This document shows, piece after piece, positions 26,649 through 34,752 of a DNA stretch of 64,000 nucleotides (positions are counted from its first letter, which is position 1; each line of letters opens with the position of its first letter). The stretch spans positions 7,391,203 to 7,455,202 of the forward strand of contig NZ_JAGINW010000001.1 of NCBI RefSeq assembly GCF_017876405.1, written 5' to 3'. The notes below the pieces were generated by a model, which searched no databases, was not told the DNA's origin, and worked only from the letters and a program-made list of their open reading frames with translations. This stretch comes from Kibdelosporangium banguiense. Lineage in GTDB: Bacteria > Actinomycetota > Actinomycetes > Mycobacteriales > Pseudonocardiaceae. Position numbers and translations under genes: made by a program.

Positions 26649-27011
26649 TTACCGGAACGACACGCGTAGGGCGAACGGGGTGAGGTCGGCTCGTCTGGTG
26701 TACGCGACCTCGACGGTGACCAGCCCGTCCTGGGCGGAAACGTCGACGCCGTCCACGACGATCTCAATGCCCAGCCATCGAGTGAGCGCTTGGCCGACAG
26801 TGAACTCCAGCGCGGCGGCGAGTACGCCGTCGTCCGGCTCGAACACGAGGTTCATCAGCCCGCAGCCGAAATCGGGCAGGTTGACCCGCTCGCCGGGGGA
26901 GGTGAGCAGCACCTGGACGATCTTCGCCCGGAGCGCGTCGTCGCCCCGGCCGACCGCCACCCGGCCACCCGTGTCGATGGCGAACGGGAATCCGAACGCA
27001 GCCCCGGTCAT
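26649..27011 (-). CDS. eCIS gp25-like baseplate protein (Afp9-type)
   Basis: This 120-residue GPW/gp25 protein has the diagnostic FGFPFAIDTGGRVA start, LLTSPGERVNLPDFGCGLMNLVFEP in the middle (anchors SPGERV and DFGCGL) and a lysozyme-like fold expected from the family. It joins baseplate and sheath and starts sheath assembly. Its start overlaps the stop of the preceding gene by four bases (ATGA type). Confidence 0.92.
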   Translation of the reverse strand: MTGAAFGFPFAIDTGGRVAVGRGDDALRAKIVQVLLTSPGERVNLPDFGCGLMNLVFEPDDGVLAAALEFTVGQALTRWLGIEIVVDGVDVSAQDGLVTVEVAYTRRADLTPFALRVSFR

Positions 27012-27391
27012 TTCACACGTCCTGTGCCGTTGTTGTTCTGGCTGAGCGCCACCGCGACCGCCGGGGTGATGGCGACGCTGTGGAAGTGTGCGTTGGGCGC
27101 TGCCGTCCCGGTGTTGCCGGAAACAGGTACGTTCACCGTGCCCGAGACGGTCACACCGTTGATCTCCATATTGGACACGAGATGATCGATCACACCTTTG
27201 GCGATGGCGAAGGCGAGCTTGCGCCAGCCGTCACGGGCGGCGTCGAGCGCTTGTTGCGCACCGGGTTTGGCCGGGTCGGTGGCGTTGTCCACCGCGGCCT
27301 GCAGCGGTGGCGACAACAGCGCGTCGAGCTGTGCGAAGATCGCCTGGCTCATTCCGGCGTTCGCTTCCGGGGTACCGATGGTCAGGCTCAT
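27008..27391 (-). CDS. eCIS protein of unknown role between spike and gp25
   Basis: 127 residues: an alpha-helical first half (SQAIFAQLDALLSPPLQAAV, GWRKLAFAIAKGVIDHLV) and a beta-rich second half with NGVTVSGTVNVPVSG and NAHFHSVAITP, resembling phage spike-accessory proteins. It holds the position where a PAAR tip protein might be expected, but no PAAR motif is visible. Start and stop are coupled to both neighbours, so it is made with the baseplate genes. Function not assigned. Confidence 0.6.
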   Translation of the reverse strand: MSLTIGTPEANAGMSQAIFAQLDALLSPPLQAAVDNATDPAKPGAQQALDAARDGWRKLAFAIAKGVIDHLVSNMEINGVTVSGTVNVPVSGNTGTAAPNAHFHSVAITPAVAVALSQNNNGTGRVK

Positions 27392-28159
27392 CTATTCCAC
27401 CATGTGTTTCGTCGACAGCGGGACGTCGAGGTTCATCGGCGAGGACGGCGGGGATGTCGGCGCGCCCAGGTTGCCCACGTGCGTGTGGGTGGCCAGCGAC
27501 ATGATGAACGACATCACCTGCGTTTTGAACTGGTTGCCGAGCACGAACGGCTCTGCCGCACCCGAACCGCCGACCTTGACACCGCTTGACCCGACCACGA
27601 TCTCGGTACCGCTGCTTTTCACGGTGACGCCGCTGGACGCCATCGTTATCTCGTTGCCGCCGGCGCCGTCCTTGATGGTGATCCCGTTCTTGTCCAAGGT
27701 GATCACGTTTCCGGTGGCCGCCTCGACGATGGTGACGAGCTCCTCGGAGTCCTTGTCCTCGAACTGGATGGTGTGCCCCCGGGCGGTCTTGAGGATCTTG
27801 CGGGTGGGCGGGTCCTGCGCGGAGCCGTCCACTGTGGGCAGTTCGGTGCTGCCGCCGGGCTTGCTCCAGAAGGTGCCGGTCCAGATCGGGAACTCCAGGT
27901 CGCCTTCCTCGTACTCGACCCAGACCCCGGCGTCGATCTCCGGGATCATCAGGAACCCTTGATCGGCCGCCCCGCCGTACGGCACGCACGCGGTGGCCCA
28001 GCCGGTCACCACGTCAGGCCCGGTGACGCTCGGCACTCGTACCCGCAGCCGGCCGAGCTGTTCGGGATCGGCGTTGTCGACCACCAGTCCCCGGTACTTG
28101 CCGAAGAACCGGTGATCCAGTCGCTGGGCCAGGCCGGCCACCACACGTTCCACCGTCAC
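27392..28159 (-). CDS. eCIS central spike protein, gpV/gp5-like (Afp8 C-part)
   Basis: The 255-residue product has the OB-fold of phage baseplate protein V (KYRGLVVDNADPEQLGRLRVRVPS, anchors KYRGLV and GRLRVRVP; GVWVEYEEGDLEFPIWTGTFW) and then a repeat-rich triple beta-helix: TIQFEDKDSEELVTI, NVITLDKNGITIKDG, EITMASSGVTVKSSG. It is split from the hub (gpD-like) gene, whereas some systems fuse them. The ATG overlaps the hub stop codon. A trimer is expected at the particle tip. Confidence 0.9.
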   Translation of the reverse strand: MTVERVVAGLAQRLDHRFFGKYRGLVVDNADPEQLGRLRVRVPSVTGPDVVTGWATACVPYGGAADQGFLMIPEIDAGVWVEYEEGDLEFPIWTGTFWSKPGGSTELPTVDGSAQDPPTRKILKTARGHTIQFEDKDSEELVTIVEAATGNVITLDKNGITIKDGAGGNEITMASSGVTVKSSGTEIVVGSSGVKVGGSGAAEPFVLGNQFKTQVMSFIMSLATHTHVGNLGAPTSPPSSPMNLDVPLSTKHMVE

Positions 28160-29271
28160 AGCAGTCCTCCCAACAACCCTGTGTCACCGGCGAACTGCTC
28201 GTCGCCGGTCGGCAGCAGTCCGTTGCGCCTGGCTTGGAATCGCTGGATGTAGCCGTCTGTACTGAACTCGTGCGACACATGCGACACGTAGTAGACGCCA
28301 CTGTGCGTCGCGCCAACGCCTTTGACTGTCACTGTCCGCCGCGGTCGCAGCACATGCCCGTAGTGATTGGCGAGGACTTCGCCGTCCGCGCGGACGAACC
28401 ACTCGCTGGCGTCGAAACCGCTCTGGCACAAAGCGGTCAGTTCGGCCTCGCCGGTTGTCACGGTTTGGGCGAGCACGGTCTTGGCGGCCGGAACACCGCC
28501 TTTGAGTAATGCCGCGCTGCCGTTCGCACCGAATGCGGGCTGTGTGGTCGATTTTGCCGTGACGTCCACGATTTCCTTGGTGGTACGGGACAATTGGGCC
28601 ATCGTGTACTCGGTCGGCGTCGCGGGGTCGACCTGAACGGTGAACCTGCGCAGTGTCGTGTCGTCGCCGAAGTGCGCAGCGAGCACCGGTTGAGGCGGTT
28701 CCGTCAACTGTGGCGGGCGGAAGAATCCGTTCGTCCCTTCGACGTAACACTCGAAACCGTTGCGCAGCGCCAGTCTGGCGAGAAACTGGATGTCGGTCTC
28801 CCGCTGGATCACTGTGGAGACGGCTTCGTCGTGACTGACTGGCGTGTCCTCGACCTGCGGGGTGAGCTCGTGGGCGAGGAAGAGCTCGCTCGCGATGTCG
28901 CTGTCCCGCCGGTTCGGCCAGTCCTTGCGGACCTGTGCGCGGTCCATCAGCACACTGCGGTCCATTCCGCGGATCTCCAGGGTGCAGGCGGACGGGTCGG
29001 CTTCGAAGGCGGGGCGGATGTGCGTGATCACGCCGTCGATCAGTCCATCCGAGCTGTCGAACCCGGCCGAGATCCGCACCGGCTGCCAGGCCGTGAGCCG
29101 CTCGTCGTCGACCAGGGCCCAGGTGCCGTCCGGCTGGTTGGCCATGGCCAGCCGCAGCGTGAACATCGCCGCCAGTTCGTCGTCCAGCTCGACCTGGAGA
29201 CCGAGCACATTCTCGTACAGATCGGTGGCCTCGGCGCCACCGATCTCGATGCGAAAGGTCTCCGCCCGCAT
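28156..29271 (-). CDS. eCIS baseplate hub, gpD/gp27-like
   Basis: I start at ATG 29271 (MRAETFRIEIGG), five bases after the LysM gene stop; a longer frame upstream overlaps that gene and has no family sequence. The 371 residues match the late-control-D/VgrG-N fold: ATDLYENVLGLQVELDDELAAMFTLRL (anchors LYENVLGL and AAMFTLRL), SIASELF-like SDIASELFLAHEL, ETDIQFLARLALRNGFECYV. It forms the trimeric hub that carries the gpV-like spike encoded next. Confidence 0.9.
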   Translation of the reverse strand: MRAETFRIEIGGAEATDLYENVLGLQVELDDELAAMFTLRLAMANQPDGTWALVDDERLTAWQPVRISAGFDSSDGLIDGVITHIRPAFEADPSACTLEIRGMDRSVLMDRAQVRKDWPNRRDSDIASELFLAHELTPQVEDTPVSHDEAVSTVIQRETDIQFLARLALRNGFECYVEGTNGFFRPPQLTEPPQPVLAAHFGDDTTLRRFTVQVDPATPTEYTMAQLSRTTKEIVDVTAKSTTQPAFGANGSAALLKGGVPAAKTVLAQTVTTGEAELTALCQSGFDASEWFVRADGEVLANHYGHVLRPRRTVTVKGVGATHSGVYYVSHVSHEFSTDGYIQRFQARRNGLLPTGDEQFAGDTGLLGGLL

Positions 29272-29276
29272 GCCGG

Positions 29277-29786
29277 CTAGCCCAGGACGTCCGGTGGGAT
29301 GACGATCTGCTTGCCGGTCCGGCCGGACTGCTTGGCCGCCACGGCGGTGAAACCCTGTGCCTGCATCGCCGCGGCGAGGGCCGGTACGGTGACGTTGAGC
29401 CGGTTGAACGTGACCTGCACAGTCGCGGCGCCGTCCAGCACAGCCTGTGTCACGCCGACCATCCCGGTCAGCGCGCGCAACAGGTTCGGCCACTGTGGAC
29501 TGGCGGCGGTGACCTCGAAGCGGTATGTCACAACCGGTTCGGCGCCCAGAAGTTCCTGCGGTGACAGGATTTCCGGGTTGGCGTCACAGATCCGCCACCA
29601 GTTGCGCGGCTGCCGGTAGTAGTGCGCCGCGAGCCCGTCGAGCCGGTCGCCCTCAGTGATCGTGTGCTGATACCGGCCGGTGGCTGTCGCGGCGACACGC
29701 AACGCCTTGGCCGACAGTCTGCGGCCGTCGGCGCCGGTCGTGGCGACGTCTTCGAGCGCCTGGTAACGGGAGATTCTGGCGAACAT
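29277..29786 (-). CDS. eCIS LysM-domain baseplate protein (C-terminal part of Afp7 type)
   Basis: The 169-residue product contains a LysM/tail-X-like region: RYQHTITEGDRLDGLAAHYYRQPRNWWRICDANPEI (anchors HTITEGDRL and WWRICDANP), followed by a beta-rich domain. In several eCIS this region is fused to the tube-initiator protein; here it is a separate gene 6 bases after it. Likely location is the baseplate-tube interface. Confidence 0.82.
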   Translation of the reverse strand: MFARISRYQALEDVATTGADGRRLSAKALRVAATATGRYQHTITEGDRLDGLAAHYYRQPRNWWRICDANPEILSPQELLGAEPVVTYRFEVTAASPQWPNLLRALTGMVGVTQAVLDGAATVQVTFNRLNVTVPALAAAMQAQGFTAVAAKQSGRTGKQIVIPPDVLG

Positions 29787-29792
29787 GGCGGC

Positions 29793-30473
29793 CTATCCGG
29801 GGATCATCACGTTGGCCACGTCGGCGACGTTGGCCAGGTTGAGCACGGACATCGCTTCCTTCATCGCCTTCGAGTAGAGGTACGGCATGCTCTTGCCCTC
29901 GATGACCGTCATCCCGAGGGTCGCGGTCGCCCTGACCGGGTTGAGATCGGGGCTGTGCAGCAACTCGGTGATGTTCAGGCTGGTGATGTTGACCGGCAGC
30001 ACGCGCTTGCGGCCGAAGACGAACAGCGTCAGCGGCGGCCGGGGCCTTTTGGTGAAGCTGAACCCGTCCGGCGCTCCGAGCAGGTCACCCACCACCTGGC
30101 CGATCAGGCTCTCGTCCTTGGGGTGCACCATCAGCTCCAAAGTGGACAGCTGCGGCGAGATGCCGAACTGCCCGGTGATCGCATCGCCTTGTTCCAGTCC
30201 GTCGCTCGCGTCCAGCCGGATCTCCAGCCCGATCACCTCTTCGGAGACCGTCACCTGCTGCGCGTCCCGCAGATCGGTCAGGCTGTCGTAACGCTTGTGG
30301 AAGTCCCGCAACGAGGTCCCGCCGCCCGCACCCGGCGCGTAGCTCAACGTCCGGTTGCGGGTCAGCTGCAGCGGGTTGAACTGGAACACCACGAACAGTG
30401 GCGGCAGGCTCAGCCCGAACTCCACCAGCGCACCCCGCAGGATCTTCGGCCGGTTGCCGAACCCGTCGGTCAC
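29793..30473 (-). CDS. eCIS tube-initiator protein (CIS_tube, Afp7 N-part)
   Basis: A 226-residue beta-rich protein with PLFVVFQFNPLQLTRNRTLSY, DSLTDLRD, STLELMVHPKDE and PRPPLTLFVFGRKRVLPVNITSLNITELLHSP (anchors LFVFGRKRV and NITELL). These are features of the contractile injection system tube protein family that starts the inner tube on the hub. Translation overlaps the preceding gene by four bases. Confidence 0.82.
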   Translation of the reverse strand: MTDGFGNRPKILRGALVEFGLSLPPLFVVFQFNPLQLTRNRTLSYAPGAGGGTSLRDFHKRYDSLTDLRDAQQVTVSEEVIGLEIRLDASDGLEQGDAITGQFGISPQLSTLELMVHPKDESLIGQVVGDLLGAPDGFSFTKRPRPPLTLFVFGRKRVLPVNITSLNITELLHSPDLNPVRATATLGMTVIEGKSMPYLYSKAMKEAMSVLNLANVADVANVMIPG

Positions 30474-30820
30474 GGTGCCTCCTCGACACGGAATCGAACG
30501 CTTCCGCCGTGCGCTGCCACGGCAAGGAACGCCGGCTCCGCGCCTTCGAAATCGAAGCGGGCATTGACGGACGTGCCGAGGCTGCCGCCGAACTCGACGA
30601 GCGGGCCCGTCGGCTGCTGAGCCACCTGCAACGGCTGTTCGTCAGCGGCGAGCAGCCGGACGTCGATGTCCTCGGCCAGCAGGGGCGGCTGGCCGGCCGC
30701 CCGGCTGATCACCACGACCACATCGGTCCTGCCGGTGGCCGGGTCGTAGCCCAGTTCAGCGGAGACCGACCAGTCGCCCAGCACCTGGGACCTTGGCACG
30801 ACAACGCGGTGTGCACTCAT
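30470..30820 (-). CDS. eCIS operon small protein, unknown function
   Basis: I use ATG 30820 (MSAHRVVVPRSQV), which has ggagg eight bases upstream; an ATG at 30835 overlaps the previous stop codon. The 116 residues form a beta-rich acidic protein (DWSVSAELGYDPATGRTDVVV, DIDVRLLAADEQPLQVAQ). No family recognised. Its position between the cysteine-rich gene and the tube initiator, with an overlap on its 3' side, makes it part of the operon. It may accompany the cysteine-rich protein. Confidence 0.55.
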   Translation of the reverse strand: MSAHRVVVPRSQVLGDWSVSAELGYDPATGRTDVVVVISRAAGQPPLLAEDIDVRLLAADEQPLQVAQQPTGPLVEFGGSLGTSVNARFDFEGAEPAFLAVAAHGGSVRFRVEEAP

Positions 30821-30834
30821 GGATGCAGCCTCCA

Positions 30835-31734
30835 TCAGGGAACCGTTCCGGTGCCCTCGACCGACCAGGAACTGGACTTCAGCACCCGGTCGCCGTCGGA
30901 CGCGTCGACGAGCTTGCCCTGGAACTCCAGGTGCAGCTCCAGTGTGTCGCCTTTGGACAAGCCGCTGAGCGGGAATCCGGGATGGTCGATCCCGACGAAG
31001 TTACAGCCGGTGGCCTGGTCCGGGTTGGTGAATTTGCTGGTGGGGAAGGGAATCGAGTGGTAGCCGTACTTGAGGTCGACCCCGCCCGAGGTCATGCAGT
31101 CCTCGTGCCACGTGGCCGGGTCCAGCGTGTTGCTGCACAACGGGTGCACGACGGCGGTGCCGTTGTGTTTGGCGTACCCGCGAACGAACTGCCGGTACTC
31201 GCCCGAGACACATGTGCAGGGAATGGGTGTCTCGAATTCGGCCTTCATGTTGAACCTGCGGCCGAACATCCCGGACCCGAAGGTCGGCGTGAGTTTGCCG
31301 GAGGGAATGTCGGTGAACTTCGCCGAGGTGGGTGAGCAGTGGGTACCAGCGGCGGGCACGGGCGCACCGGCGTCCTGAGTTTGGAGTTCCCCGGTGACCA
31401 GTGTGACGAATTCGCCGCTGGCGTCCTCGTCAGGCGTGAGCGTCGGCGCATTGCCCGTTTCCGCCTGGCGGGCGCATCCGCCGCATCCGCCGCTGCACGT
31501 CTCGAGCAGGCTCGCCATCGGGCAGTCGGCCGCGGTCTGGACCTCCTCGTCGCCTTTCCCGCAACCGCCCGGCCCGCAGGTCCTGAAGTCCAGGGATCGC
31601 ACATGGTCGTTGCCGAGATTCCGGGCTTCTCGCAGTGTGGGCGCCGCCGGCGAGGCGTTCGCCTGAGCGGGGTTCTCATGCCGGGAGCTCGGTGATCGCT
31701 CGGCGGCGGTTCGCTGTGGTGTGCGCAGCGGCAT
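30835..31734 (-). CDS. Cysteine-rich protein of the eCIS operon, possible cargo
   Basis: ATG 31734 (MPLRTPQRTAAERS) lies five bases after the ATPase stop with gagg upstream; a longer open frame upstream is a shadow of the ATPase gene. The first 80 residues are disordered-looking and hold a cysteine cluster: CGPGGCGKG, ADCPMASLLETCSGGCGGCARQ. The C-terminal 190 residues include CTCVSGEYRQFVRGYAKHNG, HPLCSNTLDPATWHEDC and HPGFPLSGLSKGDTLELHLEFQG. No known eCIS structural family or enzymatic motif is seen, no signal peptide is present. Being unlike any structural subunit, it is a candidate cargo or tip protein. Confidence 0.65.
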   Translation of the reverse strand: MPLRTPQRTAAERSPSSRHENPAQANASPAAPTLREARNLGNDHVRSLDFRTCGPGGCGKGDEEVQTAADCPMASLLETCSGGCGGCARQAETGNAPTLTPDEDASGEFVTLVTGELQTQDAGAPVPAAGTHCSPTSAKFTDIPSGKLTPTFGSGMFGRRFNMKAEFETPIPCTCVSGEYRQFVRGYAKHNGTAVVHPLCSNTLDPATWHEDCMTSGGVDLKYGYHSIPFPTSKFTNPDQATGCNFVGIDHPGFPLSGLSKGDTLELHLEFQGKLVDASDGDRVLKSSSWSVEGTGTVP

Positions 31735-31738
31735 GGTC

Positions 31739-33910
31739 TCACTCCTCTGCTGTGGTCCAGAGCTTGCCGATTTTTTCGTACTCACGGCGAATTCCATGCC
31801 GCAGATGGGAAAGGCCGATCGCAGTCCCGTCCTGTGCGGCGGCGAAGGCGGCCGTGAGCACCGAGTTGCGGATACAGGCCCCGGACAGTGAGTACTGCCG
31901 GGCAAGCAGATCCACGTCGACGTCGGCGGCGAACCGCGCGGCCGCGGGGAAATGCGACCGCCAGATGGCCGTCCGGCTCGGTGCGTCGGGAAAGGGGAAC
32001 TCGACGACGAACCGCAGCCGGCGGGTGAACGCCTCATCCATGTTCTCCCGCAGGTTCGTGGCCAGGATGACCACACCGTCGTACTGTTCCATCTTCTGCA
32101 GCAGGTAACTGGTCTCGATGTTGGCGTACCGGTCGTGCGCGTCGGAGACCTCGGTTCGCTTGCCGAACAACGCGTCCGCCTCGTCGAACAGCAGGATGGA
32201 GTTGCTGTGGCCGGCCGCCTGGAAGATCTTGGCGAGGTTCTTCTCGGTCTCCCCGACGTACTTGCTGACCACCCCGGACAGGTCGATCGCGAACAGGTCG
32301 GCGCCGAGCTCGCCGGCGATCACCTCGGCGGCCATCGTCTTGCCGGTGCCGGGGACACCGGCGAACAGCGCGCTCAGCCCCAGGCTGCGGCCGACCACCC
32401 GGCCGAACTCCCACTCCTCGAAGACCGTGCAGTGATGCCGGACTTGAGCGCACAACTCCTTGAGCAGATCGAGTTGCGTGTCAGGCAGCGTCAGGTCGGG
32501 CCACGACCGCCGGGGTGAGATCTTCGTCGCGAGATCACCCAGATGGTGCTGGCTCTGCCTGCGGCAGGCCGCCTGCAGATCGCCGAGGCGTAACTCCTGG
32601 CCGTGTGCCTCGGTGGCCAGTCGCGCGTCCTGGGTGGCGGCGAAGATCTGGCGGGGTGTCAGGATGAACTGAGCACCCAGTGCACGCGGCCAGCCCGGGT
32701 CCACTTCGGACGCTGTGTGTGCCAGCGCGCGTTGCCAGGTCGTTTGCCGTAGTGACAGACCGGGGCGCGTGACCTCCACTGAGTGGAACAGAATCTGCGG
32801 CTGGGCGGTGTCGAAGCGCATCGGTTTCTCTGTGCCGAGAAAAGTCACCGTGCTGGACTCGATCGCGGCACGCCCCACGGCGGCGAGAATGTTCTCCGCC
32901 TCGTGTTCGCCCGCGAGACTGTCCAGGCCGTCGACGTAGGCCATCCCCTGATGCAGTAGGCACTCCCGGAATGCCAGTCGCAGCAACGCAGGGACGTCTT
33001 GTTCGCGGCCGGCCCATCTGCGGGTGTTGACATAGGTGAGCGAGCACCCCAGCTCCGCGCAGATCCCCTCGGCGATCTGCCTGCGGCCGACGCCGGCTGG
33101 GCCGTGCAGTCCCAGCACCAGCCGGAGTCCGTTGCGTTCCTCGGTGAAATGCCGCATGACCTGGGCCCGTACGTGGGATTTCACGTCCGGCTCGACGAGC
33201 ACCTGGCCGAGATCGCCGGTCGGGTGCAGCACCCTGACGGCGTCCGACACCGTGCTGTCGATGCTCTCCTGCTCTTGCAGATAGCAGCGGATGCGGCCGT
33301 CCAGCCGCAGGAACCGGGCCAGATCGCTCGAACCGGACGGGCTCGTCGTGTCGTCGGCGACATGCAGGATGCGACTGGCCCGCAGTGGAGCCTCTGGACT
33401 GAGATGGGCGCGGGCCCGCCATCGCTCGGCCGGTGAGTCGCAGAGCAGGCTGATCACCAGGTCGATGCTCGGCCGCCGACGGGTGATGTCATCCTGCAGG
33501 TAGGCGTAGAGCCGGTCGTACTTGCGGTCGACCTCCGGAGCCAGGCAGATGACCACGGTCCACAGCTCGAACGGGCTGAGCTGGAAGACACGGACGAGGT
33601 CGTCGAGCGGAAGCCGCACGCCCGCGATCAGGCTGGCACCCGCCCGGCCGAGGATCTCCGTGTCGATCGGATGCCCGTCGCCGGTGGGCCGCATCAGGAT
33701 GTCCGACGGCGACGTGCCGAGCAGCCGGTCGACCTCATCGTCGGACACCAACACATGATTGCGGGCGTCGAGCCCTCGCCGTTGCTTGTGTTCGCGGCGC
33801 TGGGCGACGACCTGTCGTTCGATCAGCCGGTCCAGTGCCAGCAGGTGATCGGCGATGTGGGCGAAGCCGTCCTCGTATGGCAAGTCTGTGATGACTGTGC
33901 TGCTGGTCAT
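31739..33910 (-). CDS. eCIS AAA+ ATPase (Afp15-type)
   Basis: The 723-residue protein has two P-loop regions. The first, near residue 266 (LGLHGPAGVGRRQIA), lacks the Walker A lysine and is probably inactive. The second, near 517-525, is canonical (GVPGTGKTMAAEVI), followed by Walker B ILLFDEADALFGKR near 572 and sensor ILATNLRENMDEAFTRRLRF with the Arg finger region. ATPases of this kind are required for assembly of related particles. The start overlaps the DUF4255 stop codon, as is usual for this gene pair. Confidence 0.92.
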   Translation of the reverse strand: MTSSTVITDLPYEDGFAHIADHLLALDRLIERQVVAQRREHKQRRGLDARNHVLVSDDEVDRLLGTSPSDILMRPTGDGHPIDTEILGRAGASLIAGVRLPLDDLVRVFQLSPFELWTVVICLAPEVDRKYDRLYAYLQDDITRRRPSIDLVISLLCDSPAERWRARAHLSPEAPLRASRILHVADDTTSPSGSSDLARFLRLDGRIRCYLQEQESIDSTVSDAVRVLHPTGDLGQVLVEPDVKSHVRAQVMRHFTEERNGLRLVLGLHGPAGVGRRQIAEGICAELGCSLTYVNTRRWAGREQDVPALLRLAFRECLLHQGMAYVDGLDSLAGEHEAENILAAVGRAAIESSTVTFLGTEKPMRFDTAQPQILFHSVEVTRPGLSLRQTTWQRALAHTASEVDPGWPRALGAQFILTPRQIFAATQDARLATEAHGQELRLGDLQAACRRQSQHHLGDLATKISPRRSWPDLTLPDTQLDLLKELCAQVRHHCTVFEEWEFGRVVGRSLGLSALFAGVPGTGKTMAAEVIAGELGADLFAIDLSGVVSKYVGETEKNLAKIFQAAGHSNSILLFDEADALFGKRTEVSDAHDRYANIETSYLLQKMEQYDGVVILATNLRENMDEAFTRRLRFVVEFPFPDAPSRTAIWRSHFPAAARFAADVDVDLLARQYSLSGACIRNSVLTAAFAAAQDGTAIGLSHLRHGIRREYEKIGKLWTTAEE

Positions 33911-34752
33911 GGCGTCACCTCCACGAACAGGGTCTTGCGGGTCAGCCGGGAGATGTCTACGCGCAGTTCGTAGAACCCAGGTGCCAGCGAGGCGGGCAAC
34001 GTGACCGGGAACGTGTCGGTGGTCAGTGGCAACGCGGTGAGCAGCGACTCGCCCGACAGCGTGACCGATGCCTGCCAGCCAGCGAACTGCGTACCGGAGA
34101 CCGTGACCGTCCGTCCTGCCGGACCGGAGACGTCGGCGACGCTGTCTATTGTGGGCGGTGCGAACGGTGCGCGGATGTCAGGCACGCCAACGGCCCGGAC
34201 GCGTTGTGGCGCTGGGACCTGTGCCTCGGCCGCCTGGTCGAGTTGGACGACCGTGACCTCGTACAGCACGGACATCCGGAACGGCTGGCTGAACGTGGCC
34301 CACACTGTGCTCAGCTCGTTGAGGTTCACCGGGTTGAGGATGATCTGGATGAGCTCCTTGGCGTCCTGCAGGCCGGGTACGAGATCGGTGGACGGGATCA
34401 CGGGATTCTGGTGCAGGACCCGCATCGCCTCACCGAGGATCGCGTGCGCGGTGGCGTTGCCGTTCTGGGCGTCGTTCGGGGCGTACGCGGTCATCAGATA
34501 GGACAGGGTCAGTGACAGCGGCGGCGGGACGAGCACGGCCGGGTCGGTGCGGGACACCTGCCAGTCGGCGTTCTTGAACGCGGGGTTCTCGTCGACCTTG
34601 TAGAGGAACAGGTTGATCCGGCGCGGCCCACCGGCCTCGTCCGGTGCCATCACGGTCACCGGCACAGCCGGGGTCAACGTCATTTCGGCGGACAACAAGC
34701 CACGCAACGACTCGCTGACCATCCCGATCGCGGTCGCCGCGCTCATCGCCAT
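33907..34752 (-). CDS. eCIS DUF4255 tail-terminator (cap) protein (Afp16-type)
   Basis: The 281-residue protein (start ATG 34752 or 34746, MSAATAIG) has the DUF4255/Pvc16 N-terminal domain: INLFLYKVDENPAFKNADW, LSLTLSYLMTAYAPND, AHAILGEAMRVLHQNPVIP, FSQPFRMSVLYEVTVV. Residues 195-281 form an added IPT/TIG-like beta-sandwich (IDSVADVSGPAGRTVTVSGTQF, YELRVDISRL). The cap protein ends tube and sheath growth. It overlaps the proline-rich gene by 10 bases and the ATPase gene by 4. Confidence 0.9.
   Translation of the reverse strand: MAMSAATAIGMVSESLRGLLSAEMTLTPAVPVTVMAPDEAGGPRRINLFLYKVDENPAFKNADWQVSRTDPAVLVPPPLSLTLSYLMTAYAPNDAQNGNATAHAILGEAMRVLHQNPVIPSTDLVPGLQDAKELIQIILNPVNLNELSTVWATFSQPFRMSVLYEVTVVQLDQAAEAQVPAPQRVRAVGVPDIRAPFAPPTIDSVADVSGPAGRTVTVSGTQFAGWQASVTLSGESLLTALPLTTDTFPVTLPASLAPGFYELRVDISRLTRKTLFVEVTP

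Noticed and set aside
31670..32076. Longer N-terminus for the cysteine-rich eCIS protein
   Set aside because: The extra codons overlap the ATPase gene in another frame and lack a ribosome site; ATG 31734 has one.
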